A stretch of DNA of 64,000 nt from an uncultured Clostridia bacterium (GTDB lineage Bacteria; Bacillota; Clostridia; Christensenellales; HGM11417). A program made the translations under genes and the position numbers. The notes beneath the pieces are model-generated. The model was not told where the DNA came from and made no database searches. It worked only from the letters and a program-made list of their open reading frames with translations. Where the stretch lies: assembly GCA_944332455.1 (NCBI GenBank), contig CALVJY010000001.1:123281-187280 (forward strand). Direction: 5' to 3'. Shown here one piece after another: positions 36,501 to 43,983 of the stretch. Every line of letters begins with the position of its first letter. Within the stretch, counting starts at the first letter, position 1.

Positions 36501-37029
36501 CATAGCTGGGGAACAGGTTCAAAAAGGGTGCGCGGGTGTTGTCGGCGGCCAGAAAGGCCCGGAGCAATTCCCCGTAAAAGGGCAGTTCCGTCACGCCGGG
36601 CTCGTCGCGCAGATGGTAAAACTGCGCGTTCTCCAAGCCTTCGGCCAGGGCGACGGTGCCCTCCACCGTGTCGAGATTTTCCGAAGAATAGCGCTCCACG
36701 CCGTAGACGATGCCGGCTCTGGTCATCAGTTCATCGATCTCCTGCCAGCCTTCCTTATCCTTGGGGAAGTTTCCCCAATCCGCCGTGGGGAAGATCAGGA
36801 AATTCAGCCCGTTCTCCCCCATCTCCAGCACCTGTTCCTCGTAGGATTTGACGCTCTCCGGATAGAAGGAGACCCAGGAACCGACCAGAAACTGCTCTCG
36901 CTTTTCATTGCGGACGTAGTTTACCTCAAAGGCCTCCTCGGCCAGCAGGTTGTTCGGATAGCACAGCAGACAGGTCACCATGAGGAGCAGCAGCGGCGCG
37001 ATCAGCAAAAAGCGTTTTTTCTCTTTCAT
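33580..37029 (-). CDS. Secreted multidomain TIM-barrel glycosidase-like protein with F5/8 and FIVAR modules
   Basis: A 1,149-aa exported protein with a signal peptide (residues 1-31). In order: a TIM-barrel glycosidase-like domain (about 45-330; conserved-looking FYHLRDEPGV and FKALSWFNWVAP); a beta-hexosaminidase-C-terminal-like domain (about 450-530; AEIFYTLDGSYPT); a discoidin F5/8 domain (about 535-690; ARFVRVYSESDFRSIYTEIEVY); a laminin-G/jelly-roll domain (about 700-875); an Ig-like domain (about 885-960); and two to three FIVAR helical repeats to the end. The family of the barrel is unclear, and catalysis is inferred from the fold and the Glu in RDEPG. It begins six bases after the FIVAR anchor protein. 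Confidence 0.75.
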   Translation of the reverse strand: MKEKKRFLLIAPLLLLMVTCLLCYPNNLLAEEAFEVNYVRNEKREQFLVGSWVSFYPESVKSYEEQVLEMGENGLNFLIFPTADWGNFPKDKEGWQEIDELMTRAGIVYGVERYSSENLDTVEGTVALAEGLENAQFYHLRDEPGVTELPFYGELLRAFLAADNTRAPFLNLFPSYVGTAAMGGDYEHYVSTWVREAGPENLEYLSHDHYPFGAQGDSASYFSDLEVMRKVAYENGKIKTHGFPQSGSWNSTRRPTKEELRWNIYTYLAYGFKALSWFNWVAPAYVPPSEGGEGMQDFIYSAAGEPTDLLEPAVELNYEMRALGPSLMQLDAAHVYHTAGEVGGVEYLPKNWIIQPTDSSADLLISYMEGKGDFADHLMIVNKSYEKSQNVSFYVSDRAGIESLELCSAETGEYEPLEIREGMISFTLDPGDGRLIKLNGDIVIPEALKAPQASLASGSYVGIQEVALTADEDAEIFYTLDGSYPTVDSARYEGPLVLGAEDSFAKITLRAVAVRGEEVSEVLDLDYLILRDRGNVAFGKSVTLSAPFEGYRCYETPTTVWLTDGVSDYRQTIATARDSYGTATVDLGKNFEIDTVKLDIYKNDRIDALRVEVAQEADFSDGVKVFELGEQNYTVEEGRIVVTFEPRTARFVRVYSESDFRSIYTEIEVYNTFDYDTDLSAGQDQDWTASGAGQWELQDGVFSQSAPYDPSEHEWLGSYVYTGQTYTGLMAEAVIRMTQPTSGNYGFVGFELWKSGPDQSGVIVGIRQNGTVLIWHDYAEYLLKENVLQGFDATQPFLFKVTAADNMITVSVNGISVLAAVQDDFAVGEGYFALFSGVVPASFSEVKIQGFAAEHLEKERIISGYNLDFILPVELFTEQDYIQRRLPETVEFYDNEGNIIPLAVDWDFSAYDRKKVGFNNIYGVIRELPEGVKNLYDISAQARVFVKYQLDKSELSALVAQAEALNPADFTPESWKAVENDLIMAKGNLTDDYARQSDLGVGIMRLYGAMQALVRVTPLELDELQAQIDRADRLDWTKYAGSEISAILELREECAGMLEDHLLSQKEIDDAAAGLKAALDGLTPLCDLSLVEASLAELRALDTAGWSELKRAELEELIRTAELMIGCGTESQTLADALLDYMQSFLEKN

Positions 37030-37035
37030 CGATCA

Positions 37036-39726
37036 TCACCTGACCTTTTTGAGGATCACGACGACCGCCGCCCCGATAACTGCCAGCAGGGCAGCAGAGG
37101 CCTCTCCGCCGCGGCAGCCGCCGCCGGTGGCGATCTCTTCCATGGCGTTCAGCGCCTCTTTCAGTCCGGCCGCCGCCTGATCGGCCTCGGCCTGCGTGGC
37201 CAGACCGTCCATCACCTTGCGCGCCTCCTCCAGCGCGCTCTGCAGCGCCTTCCAGCTGGATTCGGAGTAATTTTTCTCCTCCAGGGCCTCGGCTTCAAAG
37301 ATCGCCTGCTGCAGAGCCGCCTTGTTGACCTGCGCGGTCAGTCCTTCCAGTGCGGTACGCAGCATCTGTTCGGCCTCCAGCACCGACTGTTCGTCGGCCT
37401 CCGGCCAGGCCGCCACTTTGCGGGCGTTGTCCAGCGCCACCATATACCCCAGCCAGCTGACCGGCGTATATTCGGACGAATCCCCCACCTCGGAGGCGAT
37501 CAGCTCATTCAGCTGCGTCTTGTCTCCCTTTTTCACCAGTTTGTCCAGGGCCGACTGCAGTCCTTCCTGCGCTTCGGCCACGTTCTCGGCCGTAGCTTCG
37601 AACAGCGTCTTGACGCTCTGTGCGGCCGCCAGCGCATCCGCAAAGCCCTCGGCGCTGGCAAAGGTGTAGTCTCCGATCTCAATTTGCTCGGCTTCCGCGA
37701 TCAGCTCGTTCAGCGCGGTCACGTCCACCAGCGCCAGCTCCGCCGCTTCCAGGGCCGAGATCATCTCCTCAGTCTCCGGCTCGGCGATCTCCTCCTTTTC
37801 CAAAAGCGCCAGCGCTTCGGCGATCAGATCTTCCAGCACGGCAAACGAACTCTGCGTGTAATTCTTGCCGACATAGGTCTGAGCTTTCTCCACGGCCTCG
37901 GTCAGAGCCGCGCGATCCCCCAGCCTGACCAGCGCTTCGATCGCGCCGTTCAACTTTCCGACCATGGCGTCGGCGTCGGCCTGGGAGACCTCCCCGGACT
38001 CGATCAGCGCCTCGGCCTCGGCTGCGATCTCCTGCAGCGCTTCAAATCCCGCTTTCAGGTAGTCCGCTTCGTTCAACGCGCCAACTTCCGTCAGGATCCG
38101 GTTCAGCTCCTCCAGATCGGCGACCTCTTTCAGGGCCTCCATGGCGGCGCGCAGCGCCGAGACGGCGGCGTCGGCGTCGGCCTGGGAAAGATCCTCATCG
38201 GCCGCTGCCGTTTCGGCTGCCGCAATTTTTTCCTGCAGCGCCTGATAGCCGGCGGCCAGATAATCTTCCTCTTTCAGCTCCTTTGCCTGGGCGATCAGCT
38301 GGTTCAATTCGGTCTTATCGGCCTTCAGCGCCAGATTTTCGTAGGCGTTCTTCAGCGCTTCGGCGGCCGCGTCGATTTCGCTCTGCAGCACGTCGGCATT
38401 GTCGGGATCCGCTTCGATGAGAGCCGAAATCTCCTTGGCTTCGGTCAGAGCCTGGTTCAGGACGGCCGTACTCTTTTCGGTATAGGCCGAATAGTCCTGC
38501 CCGTCAATTTTGCCGATCCATTCGTTCAAAAGGGTGGGATCGGGTCGGGTCGCCACGTTGACGCGCACGACGATCGCCGTGTCGTAAAGGTCGACCAGAT
38601 CTTCGGTCAGCAGTTCCGAGGGAACTCTGCCGTAGAAGTAGAACACGCCGCCGTAGTAGCTGTCGTAATCCGGGTCGGCTTCGTAGGTCACGGGAAGGAG
38701 GTGTTCGGTCCCGTTCTGATCGGTAAAGGTACGTTCCGCTCCCAGCTGTCCGGCGATGGCGGCCTGCACCTCCTCCACGCTGAGATCGCGGCCCACAGAG
38801 ACCTCCTGAACAGTCTCGTCCACGGTGAGGTAATTCTGCGGGACGGGCGTTTCAAATTCGGTCGTGTAGTCGGGCGTGCGGATGATGACGCCGGACAGGC
38901 AGACCGTGTTCCCCTCCTCCCGCTGCGTGAACTGGATGCGGACGTAGCGTCCGCTCACGGGTTCGTCCAGCGTGATCTGCAGCGGATAGTGGTAGCCGAA
39001 CGGGCCCCAGCCATCCTGCCAGATCAGTCCGGCCGTCACGAACTCGTTCTCGTAGAACGGCGTAAAAACCTCGCCGTCATCCGAGACCGAGAGCACGACG
39101 TTTTTGTACTCGTTCCAGTCGTGGTACCCGCTGACGCCGATAAAACTGAAACTCTTGATCTCGCCGAAATCCAGTTGATAATATGGCCTGGGGCCTCCGT
39201 CCGGATTGGTCAGAAAAGTAGCTTCGGCGGAATAGATCCCGCTGTGCAGGGAGTTGAGATAGGGTAGGACGTTGTTTTCGCCGGGGCCGCGGTAGTTACT
39301 GCCGGCGGACTCGTACTCGGAGAGCGTCAGCTCGGCATCCTGCGCGATGTCATAGTTTTTGTCGATGTTGTACTGAACGGTGGTCACATCGGAAAACTTT
39401 CCGTCCTTGAAGGCCACGGCGCGAAGCAGCCAGGCTTTGTGCTCGTCGGCCTGTCCCACCGTGATCGGTCCTTCGTAAAGCGTGGACTGCTCGGTGGGCA
39501 CGCTGCCGTCCAGCGTGTAGTAGATCTGCGCGCCCTCCAGCGGGCAGGTGATCTCCACCTCCTGCGGGCCCATGTAGGTGCCGGCCGCCAGCGAAAAGAC
39601 GGGCGCACTGTCGTAGTAGTAGCGGTTGACCTCATCCTCGGCCGCCGATGCCGGCGCAAAGGCGGACAGAGACAGGCAGAGGGCGCAGACCGTCAGCAGG
39701 ACGATCCAAGCATTTCTTTTTCTCAT
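37036..39726 (-). CDS. Surface-anchored protein with seven FIVAR repeats
   Basis: An 896-aa protein with a signal peptide cleaved near ASA|AED (about residue 29). A beta-hexosaminidase-C-like domain (about 42-120; IYYTLDGSVPTEQSTLYEGP) and an F5/8 carbohydrate-binding domain (about 125-290) come first. A linker domain follows, then seven FIVAR repeats of about 65 residues (for example DKTELNQLIAQAKELKEEDY), which are helical spacers binding glycans or lifting domains off the wall. The C-terminus has GGGCRGG, a hydrophobic helix and KKVR, a tripartite Cys-containing anchor rather than LPXTG. Middle gene of its operon, 12 bp after the lipoprotein gene. Confidence 0.85.
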   Translation of the reverse strand: MRKRNAWIVLLTVCALCLSLSAFAPASAAEDEVNRYYYDSAPVFSLAAGTYMGPQEVEITCPLEGAQIYYTLDGSVPTEQSTLYEGPITVGQADEHKAWLLRAVAFKDGKFSDVTTVQYNIDKNYDIAQDAELTLSEYESAGSNYRGPGENNVLPYLNSLHSGIYSAEATFLTNPDGGPRPYYQLDFGEIKSFSFIGVSGYHDWNEYKNVVLSVSDDGEVFTPFYENEFVTAGLIWQDGWGPFGYHYPLQITLDEPVSGRYVRIQFTQREEGNTVCLSGVIIRTPDYTTEFETPVPQNYLTVDETVQEVSVGRDLSVEEVQAAIAGQLGAERTFTDQNGTEHLLPVTYEADPDYDSYYGGVFYFYGRVPSELLTEDLVDLYDTAIVVRVNVATRPDPTLLNEWIGKIDGQDYSAYTEKSTAVLNQALTEAKEISALIEADPDNADVLQSEIDAAAEALKNAYENLALKADKTELNQLIAQAKELKEEDYLAAGYQALQEKIAAAETAAADEDLSQADADAAVSALRAAMEALKEVADLEELNRILTEVGALNEADYLKAGFEALQEIAAEAEALIESGEVSQADADAMVGKLNGAIEALVRLGDRAALTEAVEKAQTYVGKNYTQSSFAVLEDLIAEALALLEKEEIAEPETEEMISALEAAELALVDVTALNELIAEAEQIEIGDYTFASAEGFADALAAAQSVKTLFEATAENVAEAQEGLQSALDKLVKKGDKTQLNELIASEVGDSSEYTPVSWLGYMVALDNARKVAAWPEADEQSVLEAEQMLRTALEGLTAQVNKAALQQAIFEAEALEEKNYSESSWKALQSALEEARKVMDGLATQAEADQAAAGLKEALNAMEEIATGGGCRGGEASAALLAVIGAAVVVILKKVR

Positions 39727-39738
39727 CGTGATTTCTCC

Positions 39739-40857
39739 TTATCCCACATAAATTTGCTCGATGGCAATGATCTCCAGGTTGTCGATGTAACATTCCACAG
39801 CGTCGGTCTCGCCCGCATAGGGGAAATTGACGATCATGCGGCGGTTGAGAGCCGAGTCGTTGACGATCTCCACGCGGATCTTGTACACGCCGTCCACCTG
39901 CTTGCAGGTCGCCAGCGAAACGCTGCCCGTGATGTCCGGGCTGGCCTGCAAAGTGTAGGCGAAGGAATCCGGCACATAGGACGAAGTGATCTTCAGATCG
40001 CATTTGACTACGTACTTGACGTAGGGAGCGAAAGTCAGGCCTCCGATGATCAGCGAGGGCCGAAGTCCGTACAGGCTGTTGGGATAGGCGTACATCAGGC
40101 AGAGGCCGTCCAGCACGCCGTCGGCATAGCCCAAAGTGGACTGCCCGTACTCGGTGGAGTAGGTCACGCCGGCTTTCAGAGAGGAAAAGTCGTCAAAGTA
40201 GCGATCCCCTCCTTCTTTGAAATCGGTGACGCCGCCGGAGGTCGTTTCCAGACGGGAAGCTTTCAGTCGGATCGTCTTGAAGCGGAAACTAAAGCTGGTG
40301 TTGGCCGAATCCGCGTCGTTGGCGATCAGCCCCAACCGGTTGTCTGAGCCCGAAGGCACGGACTGAAAGGTGTAGGTGACGGTGTAGTCTCCGGTCTCCG
40401 GATCCAGACAGGCGTCAGGGTTAAACTGAGGCCCCTTGCCGTTGAGGATCAGAAAGATATCTCCCGGAAAGTTCGTCTCCATCGAAAAGACCAGTTCGAC
40501 TTCCAGCAGATTGTTCTGCCCGACGTCAAACCCCGAGATCCTGATGCCGCTCATAAACTCGATAACGCCCACCCGGTAGCTGTAATTCAGGGCATTGTCG
40601 GAAAGTTCCATGACGGGATCCAGTTCTCCCCCGTTTTCGCATTCATAGGTCAGGCCCAGATCTTCCAGAGAAGCCACGCCGAAATTTTCGGAAAATTCGG
40701 CGTCCTCCCCCGTCAGATCCACCGGCACCTCCCCTGCCTGCTGCACATTTTGCGGTCGGCCGATTTCAATTTTTTGCTCTTCCGGCGGGGTACACCCGAC
40801 CAAAAGGCAGCAAAGTCCCAAAATCAAAGCCAAAGCCGCTGTGACTTGTTTGCGCAT
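39739..40857 (-). CDS. Lipoprotein with two jelly-roll carbohydrate-binding-like domains
   Basis: A 372-aa lipoprotein with lipobox LLVGC (Cys22). After a short linker it has two similar beta-sandwich regions, about residues 55-190 (NLLEVELVFSMETNFPGDIF) and 205-370 (YVVKCDLKITSSYVPDSFAY), each resembling the CBM-like jelly rolls of the 723-aa lipoprotein at 21593. No catalytic motif is seen. AAGGAGG lies six bases before the ATG. It leads the second glycan operon, behind a ~310-nt leader and a promoter that matches the first operon's. Probably a surface glycan-capture protein. Confidence 0.75.
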   Translation of the reverse strand: MRKQVTAALALILGLCCLLVGCTPPEEQKIEIGRPQNVQQAGEVPVDLTGEDAEFSENFGVASLEDLGLTYECENGGELDPVMELSDNALNYSYRVGVIEFMSGIRISGFDVGQNNLLEVELVFSMETNFPGDIFLILNGKGPQFNPDACLDPETGDYTVTYTFQSVPSGSDNRLGLIANDADSANTSFSFRFKTIRLKASRLETTSGGVTDFKEGGDRYFDDFSSLKAGVTYSTEYGQSTLGYADGVLDGLCLMYAYPNSLYGLRPSLIIGGLTFAPYVKYVVKCDLKITSSYVPDSFAYTLQASPDITGSVSLATCKQVDGVYKIRVEIVNDSALNRRMIVNFPYAGETDAVECYIDNLEIIAIEQIYVG

Positions 40858-40926
40858 AGTTTCCTCCTTATCTTTATTTCACGGTTTACACCGCGATTTT
40901 GCGATCCTGAAATCCAAATCTGCTTT

Positions 40927-40946
40927 CCATAAAAGCATACTTTAAT
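40927..40946. promoter_or_regulatory. Palindromic box, copy 4
   Basis: CCATAAAAGCATACTTTAAT, with a good left arm and a partly degenerate right arm. It overlaps a possible forward-strand promoter (TATAAT at 40946-40951). Confidence 0.5.
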
Positions 40947-40957
40947 ATAATCTGAAA

Positions 40958-41021
40958 GGGAGGAAGGATCCGGAGATCCCACCTCTTTTTTTGCCCTGTT
41001 TCATGGAAACAGGGCTTTTTT
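40958..41021 (+). ncRNA. Possible short forward-strand RNA with two hairpins
   Basis: TTTCCA (40924-40929), 16 bp and TATAAT (40946-40951) could start a ~60-nt RNA. It would contain a GGATC-CGGA-GATCC hairpin and end at the perfect GCCCTGTTT/AAACAGGGC stem followed by seven T's. It would be antisense to the leader of the gene at 40857. No expression evidence, so speculative. Confidence 0.3.
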
Positions 41022-41039
41022 TATCAATTGGATCGTCTC

Positions 41040-41059
41040 CATAAAAGTGTACTTTTATG
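41040..41059. promoter_or_regulatory. Palindromic box, copy 5 (best palindrome)
   Basis: CATAAAAG-TGTA-CTTTTATG: perfect eight-base arms and a four-base centre. It is an operator candidate, or an RNA hairpin within the leader. Confidence 0.6.
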
Positions 41060-41178
41060 ACAGTCCTGCCGCAAGCCTGGAAAAGCCGCAAAAGCAGGGA
41101 TCCGACATGTCTTTCCGGAGCCACCGCCGCCGGGAAAAGTTATTCTGCAAGGGCAGAGATCCCTTCCGTTTTTTTTTC

Positions 41179-41241
41179 ATTATACCTGATAAGCTCGAAT
41201 TTTTCCATACACAAAAGCAACCAATCCATGCAGATTTTTAA
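41179..41241 (-). promoter_or_regulatory. Promoter and conserved upstream block of the second glycan operon
   Basis: Reverse strand: TTAAAAATCTGCATG (41227-41241), 15 bp, TGTATGGAAA, 17 bp, TATAAT (41179-41184). Identical blocks and spacings to 32400-32462, while the intervening bases differ. Confidence 0.78.
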
Positions 41242-41257
41242 CCTGCTTTGCTTTTGG

Positions 41258-41286
41258 CAAAAAAACGGACAGCCAACGGCTGCCCG
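41258..41286 (-). terminator. Intrinsic terminator of the cyclophilin gene
   Basis: On the reverse strand CGGGCAGCC and GGCTGTCCG form a hairpin followed by seven T's. Confidence 0.85.
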
Positions 41287-41431
41287 AATGATAATGCCTT
41301 ATTCACCAGGATCTCAGATGTCGGGAAGAGCGCTCAGCGCGACGCAAGCAGGTCAAATGAAATCCAGGTCATTTGATAAATCATAAGCGAAGTTTCGCCG
41401 CGCAAGAAAGACCTGCCCTGGGCGACCGCTT

Positions 41432-41914
41432 TCAGCCCGTGATCTCCCGGATGGAGGAGATGATCACCGGGGTCAGGGGCTTGTCGGCGTAGTCGGTGCG
41501 CACCGAGGCGATGCGGTCCACCACCTCCAGGCCCTCGATTACTTTGCCGAAGGCGGCGTACTGGCCGTCCAGGTGGGGGGCGTCGGCGTGCATGATGAAG
41601 AACTGCGAGCCGGCGCTGTCGGGCTGGGCGGCCCGGGCCATGGACAGCACGCCGCGGGTGTGCTTCAGGTCGTTTTTGACTCCGTTGGCCGAAAACTCGC
41701 CCTTGATGTGGTAGCCGGGGCCTCCGGTGCCGTTGCCCTTGGGACAGCCGCCCTGGATCATGAAGCCGGGAATGACCCGGTGAAAGGTCAGATTGTCGTA
41801 GAAGCCCTTGTTGGCCAGACTGAGAAAGTTGTCCACGGTAAGGGGGGCGACGTCCTCGTAGAGTTCGGCGATCATCACGCCGCCGTCCTGCATCTCGATC
41901 TTGATCTTTTTCAT
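41432..41914 (-). CDS. Peptidyl-prolyl cis-trans isomerase, cyclophilin type
   Basis: A 160-aa cytoplasmic cyclophilin that speeds up prolyl bond isomerisation during folding. Signatures are present: [22 protein letters not shown] (catalytic Arg in FHRV), [35 protein letters not shown] (normally MARxxxPxSxxSQFFI) and [19 protein letters not shown]. Length is typical for the single-domain bacterial form. AGGAGAG precedes the ATG at 41914. An open extension to 41962 lacks a ribosome site. It lies alone, with its own terminator. Confidence 0.96.
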   Translation of the reverse strand: MKKIKIEMQDGGVMIAELYEDVAPLTVDNFLSLANKGFYDNLTFHRVIPGFMIQGGCPKGNGTGGPGYHIKGEFSANGVKNDLKHTRGVLSMARAAQPDSAGSQFFIMHADAPHLDGQYAAFGKVIEGLEVVDRIASVRTDYADKPLTPVIISSIREITG

Positions 41915-42132
41915 AAAATCTCTCCTGAATTTATTCTTAGCTAAATCACAACTGAGGCTCATGACCTCTGCATCTGATCAGCCGAAAGCCCTGACTGACC
42001 TGGCGAGGGTGAACGGCTAAACTTTTTAAGCGCCCCATCACATAAATCCCCAAGCCCCTGCGATGTACGCTTCCCGGCTCCTCCGATTCTGTCTTAAAAC
42101 GTGAAAGGCCGGCCCGACAGAGGGCGGCTTTG

Positions 42133-42660
42133 TCATTCGGCCTTGGGGGGCTCCTTCTCCTCCCTGGCCTTGAGCAGATCGCGGATCTCGGCCAGCAGCT
42201 TTTCGGTCTCCTCTCCGGCGGGCGCCGCAGCGGGAGCGGGAGCAGCCTCGGCGACGGCCTCGGCGGGGGCAGCGGTCTCCTCTTTCTTCAGATTCTTCAG
42301 CTTTTCGGCGGCCTCTTTCCCCAGCTTGCTGGCCCGCATCATGATGCGGATGAAGACAAACACGCAGATCGCGATGATCAGAAAGTCGATGATAGACTGA
42401 ATAAAGTTGCCGTAAGGCAGAATCAGCGCGGCCGCGTTTTCGGTCCCGTCCTCCAGAAACTGCGGTTCGCCGTTGAGCACCACGCACAGCTCGGACATGC
42501 TCTTGCCGCCCATGGCCAGCGCGACCAGCGGCATGATGATGTCGTTGACCAGGCTGGTGACGATGGCGCCGAAGGCGCTGCCCATGATGACGCCGACCGC
42601 CATGTCCAGGATGTTGCCCCTGGAAATGAATGCCTTGAAATCCTTCCAAAAGTTTTTCAT
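42133..42660 (-). CDS. mscL: Large-conductance mechanosensitive channel MscL
   Basis: A 175-aa homopentameric channel subunit that opens under membrane tension in hypo-osmotic shock. The N-terminal helix MKNFWKDFKAFISRGNILDMAVGVIMGSAF leads into TM1. The periplasmic loop is followed by TM2 (FIQSIIDFLIIAICVFVFI). The C-terminal helix EETEKLLAEIRDLLKA is present but is separated from TM2 by an extra Ala/Pro/Glu-rich stretch (about 127-155), making the protein 25-40 residues longer than usual. It has its own promoter. Confidence 0.95.
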   Translation of the reverse strand: MKNFWKDFKAFISRGNILDMAVGVIMGSAFGAIVTSLVNDIIMPLVALAMGGKSMSELCVVLNGEPQFLEDGTENAAALILPYGNFIQSIIDFLIIAICVFVFIRIMMRASKLGKEAAEKLKNLKKEETAAPAEAVAEAAPAPAAAPAGEETEKLLAEIRDLLKAREEKEPPKAE

Positions 42661-42707
42661 AAAGGTTCCTCCTTGTTTAGTTTGTCTCGTGTCTTCAGGC
42701 CGTCCCT

Positions 42708-42736
42708 ATTTTAACATATTTCATCAAAAATACCAA
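42708..42736 (-). promoter_or_regulatory. Promoter of mscL
   Basis: Reverse strand TTGGTA (42731-42736), 17 bp, TAAAAT (42708-42713). Confidence 0.65.
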
Positions 42737-43107
42737 GCGTTTTGCAGAGGTCGGAATTTTTAAACCCCCCCTTCCGGTTTTCTGAACGTCCGAAAAGGGG
42801 CAGGACCTCCGGGGATGAGGCGAAGAACAGAAAACGGGAGCGCCTCCGATCGGGCAGGGGCGTCTCGCGGGGCTTTTGGGGCGCCGGGAAATGCGCGTTC
42901 CGAAAGTCTGACAGCGCGGAGGCAGACCCAGCGGCATTGCGGCCTTTTCGGGAGAGGCTTTCCTCCGCTCTCCCAAAAATTTCCCGCTCTTGGACCTCTT
43001 CCTCCTTACGAAGGCCTCCGGTTTCCCAAAATCCCTTCACGGGTTCCTCCTCTCTTACGAGATCTTTCCGGCGATAAAGGACTCTCCCAAAGGGTTCCCG
43101 GCCGCCT
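42737..43107. other. Gene-free gap between mscL promoter and PocR-AraC gene
   Basis: 371 bp of GC-rich sequence. Open frames here have no ribosome sites and unlikely composition. I see no strong terminator, only a weak CCTTTAAAGG inverted repeat near 43103. Confidence 0.5.
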
Positions 43108-43944
43108 TTAAAGGCCCGAGGTCCGGCCGGCCCTCCGGTAGGCGGAGGGCGACATGCCGATGGCCTTTTTGAACAGCTTGGAAAAGTAGTTGTAATCGTA
43201 CAGGGCGCAGCGGGCGGCGATCTCGGAGACCGGAAGGCGGCTGGAGGTCAGCAGCCGGCAGGCCTCCTCCAGCCGCCTCCGCTTGACCTCGTGGGCCACC
43301 GTGCCGTGGAAAAAGCGCTCGAACCACTGGTAGAGCTCGGCGCGGGAGACCCCGAATTCCCCGCACAGCCGCCCCACCGAGAGATCCTCGGTCAGATGCT
43401 CGGTCAGAAAGCGGTCGATCCGCTGCTGCAGGTGCGTGCTCTCGACCTCGTAGAGCTTGGAGAGATACAGCGACCCCGCCAGGGCCTCCAGAAGATGGGC
43501 GACGGCGGTGAGCTTTTCCCCGGGCAGGCGGTTGACCGAGCGGAAGCAGGCCTCGGCCCGGACGGGATCCACCCCGCAGCGGCGGACGGCGGGGGCCACC
43601 TCCGCGAAGGTCAGGTCCTCCGTCCCCGCCTGGCCGATCATGACGTAGCCGATGATGTTTCCCCCGTGCTTTAGGGGGAACACGCATTCGGTCAGCCCCA
43701 GATGACAGCGGTAGACGTAGACCCCGCCCCGTTCGGCGCAGACCTCAAAGGCCCGGGCGTCCGATTCCAGGCAGGCCCGGCCGCCCGCCTCGCTCTCCCG
43801 GATGAGGCCGCAGAAGGCGCAGCAGCGCTCGGGATAGAAGGCGATCTCCTGCCGGTCGGCGTCAAAGACGCAGGCCTTGATCCCGGTCACCAGGTAAAAA
43901 TCCTTCAGCAGCGCGTGCAGTTTTTCCCCGTCGAATCTGACCAT
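43108..43944 (-). CDS. AraC-family regulator with PocR sensor domain
   Basis: A 278-aa regulator. Residues about 5-165 are a PocR domain: LLKDFYLVTGIKACVFDADR, CAFCGLIRESEAGGRACLESD, VYRCHLGLTECVFPLKHGGN and IIGYVMIGQ, with the Cys/His set seen in this ligand-binding family. The HTH region (about 175-275) has the AraC pattern LSVGRLCGEFGVSRAELYQWFER and PVSEIAARCALYDYNYFSKLFKKAIGMSPSAYR. It is divergent from the kinase-isomerase-aldolase operon through overlapping promoters, so it most likely controls that operon in response to a sugar or diol. Confidence 0.92.
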   Translation of the reverse strand: MVRFDGEKLHALLKDFYLVTGIKACVFDADRQEIAFYPERCCAFCGLIRESEAGGRACLESDARAFEVCAERGGVYVYRCHLGLTECVFPLKHGGNIIGYVMIGQAGTEDLTFAEVAPAVRRCGVDPVRAEACFRSVNRLPGEKLTAVAHLLEALAGSLYLSKLYEVESTHLQQRIDRFLTEHLTEDLSVGRLCGEFGVSRAELYQWFERFFHGTVAHEVKRRRLEEACRLLTSSRLPVSEIAARCALYDYNYFSKLFKKAIGMSPSAYRRAGRTSGL

Positions 43945-43983
43945 GTGAATCCCCCGTACGAAATTACCATATTTCAGGATAAA

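Larger units (their letters stand above)
40858..41171 (-). promoter_or_regulatory. Long 5' leader of the second glycan operon
   Basis: About 310 nt between the predicted start point (near 41171) and the ATG at 40857. It contains palindromic boxes at 41040-41059 and 40927-40946 and a perfect hairpin at 40993-41015 (GCCCTGTTT, CATGG, AAACAGGGC) flanked by A/T runs. The sequence next to the first box matches the leader of the prepilin-like gene. Confidence 0.5.

Noticed and set aside
33580..37029. Assignment of the TIM barrel to GH42 or GH5
   Set aside because: The fold-like pattern is visible, but only one catalytic-looking Glu (RDEPG) could be placed, so no family is named.
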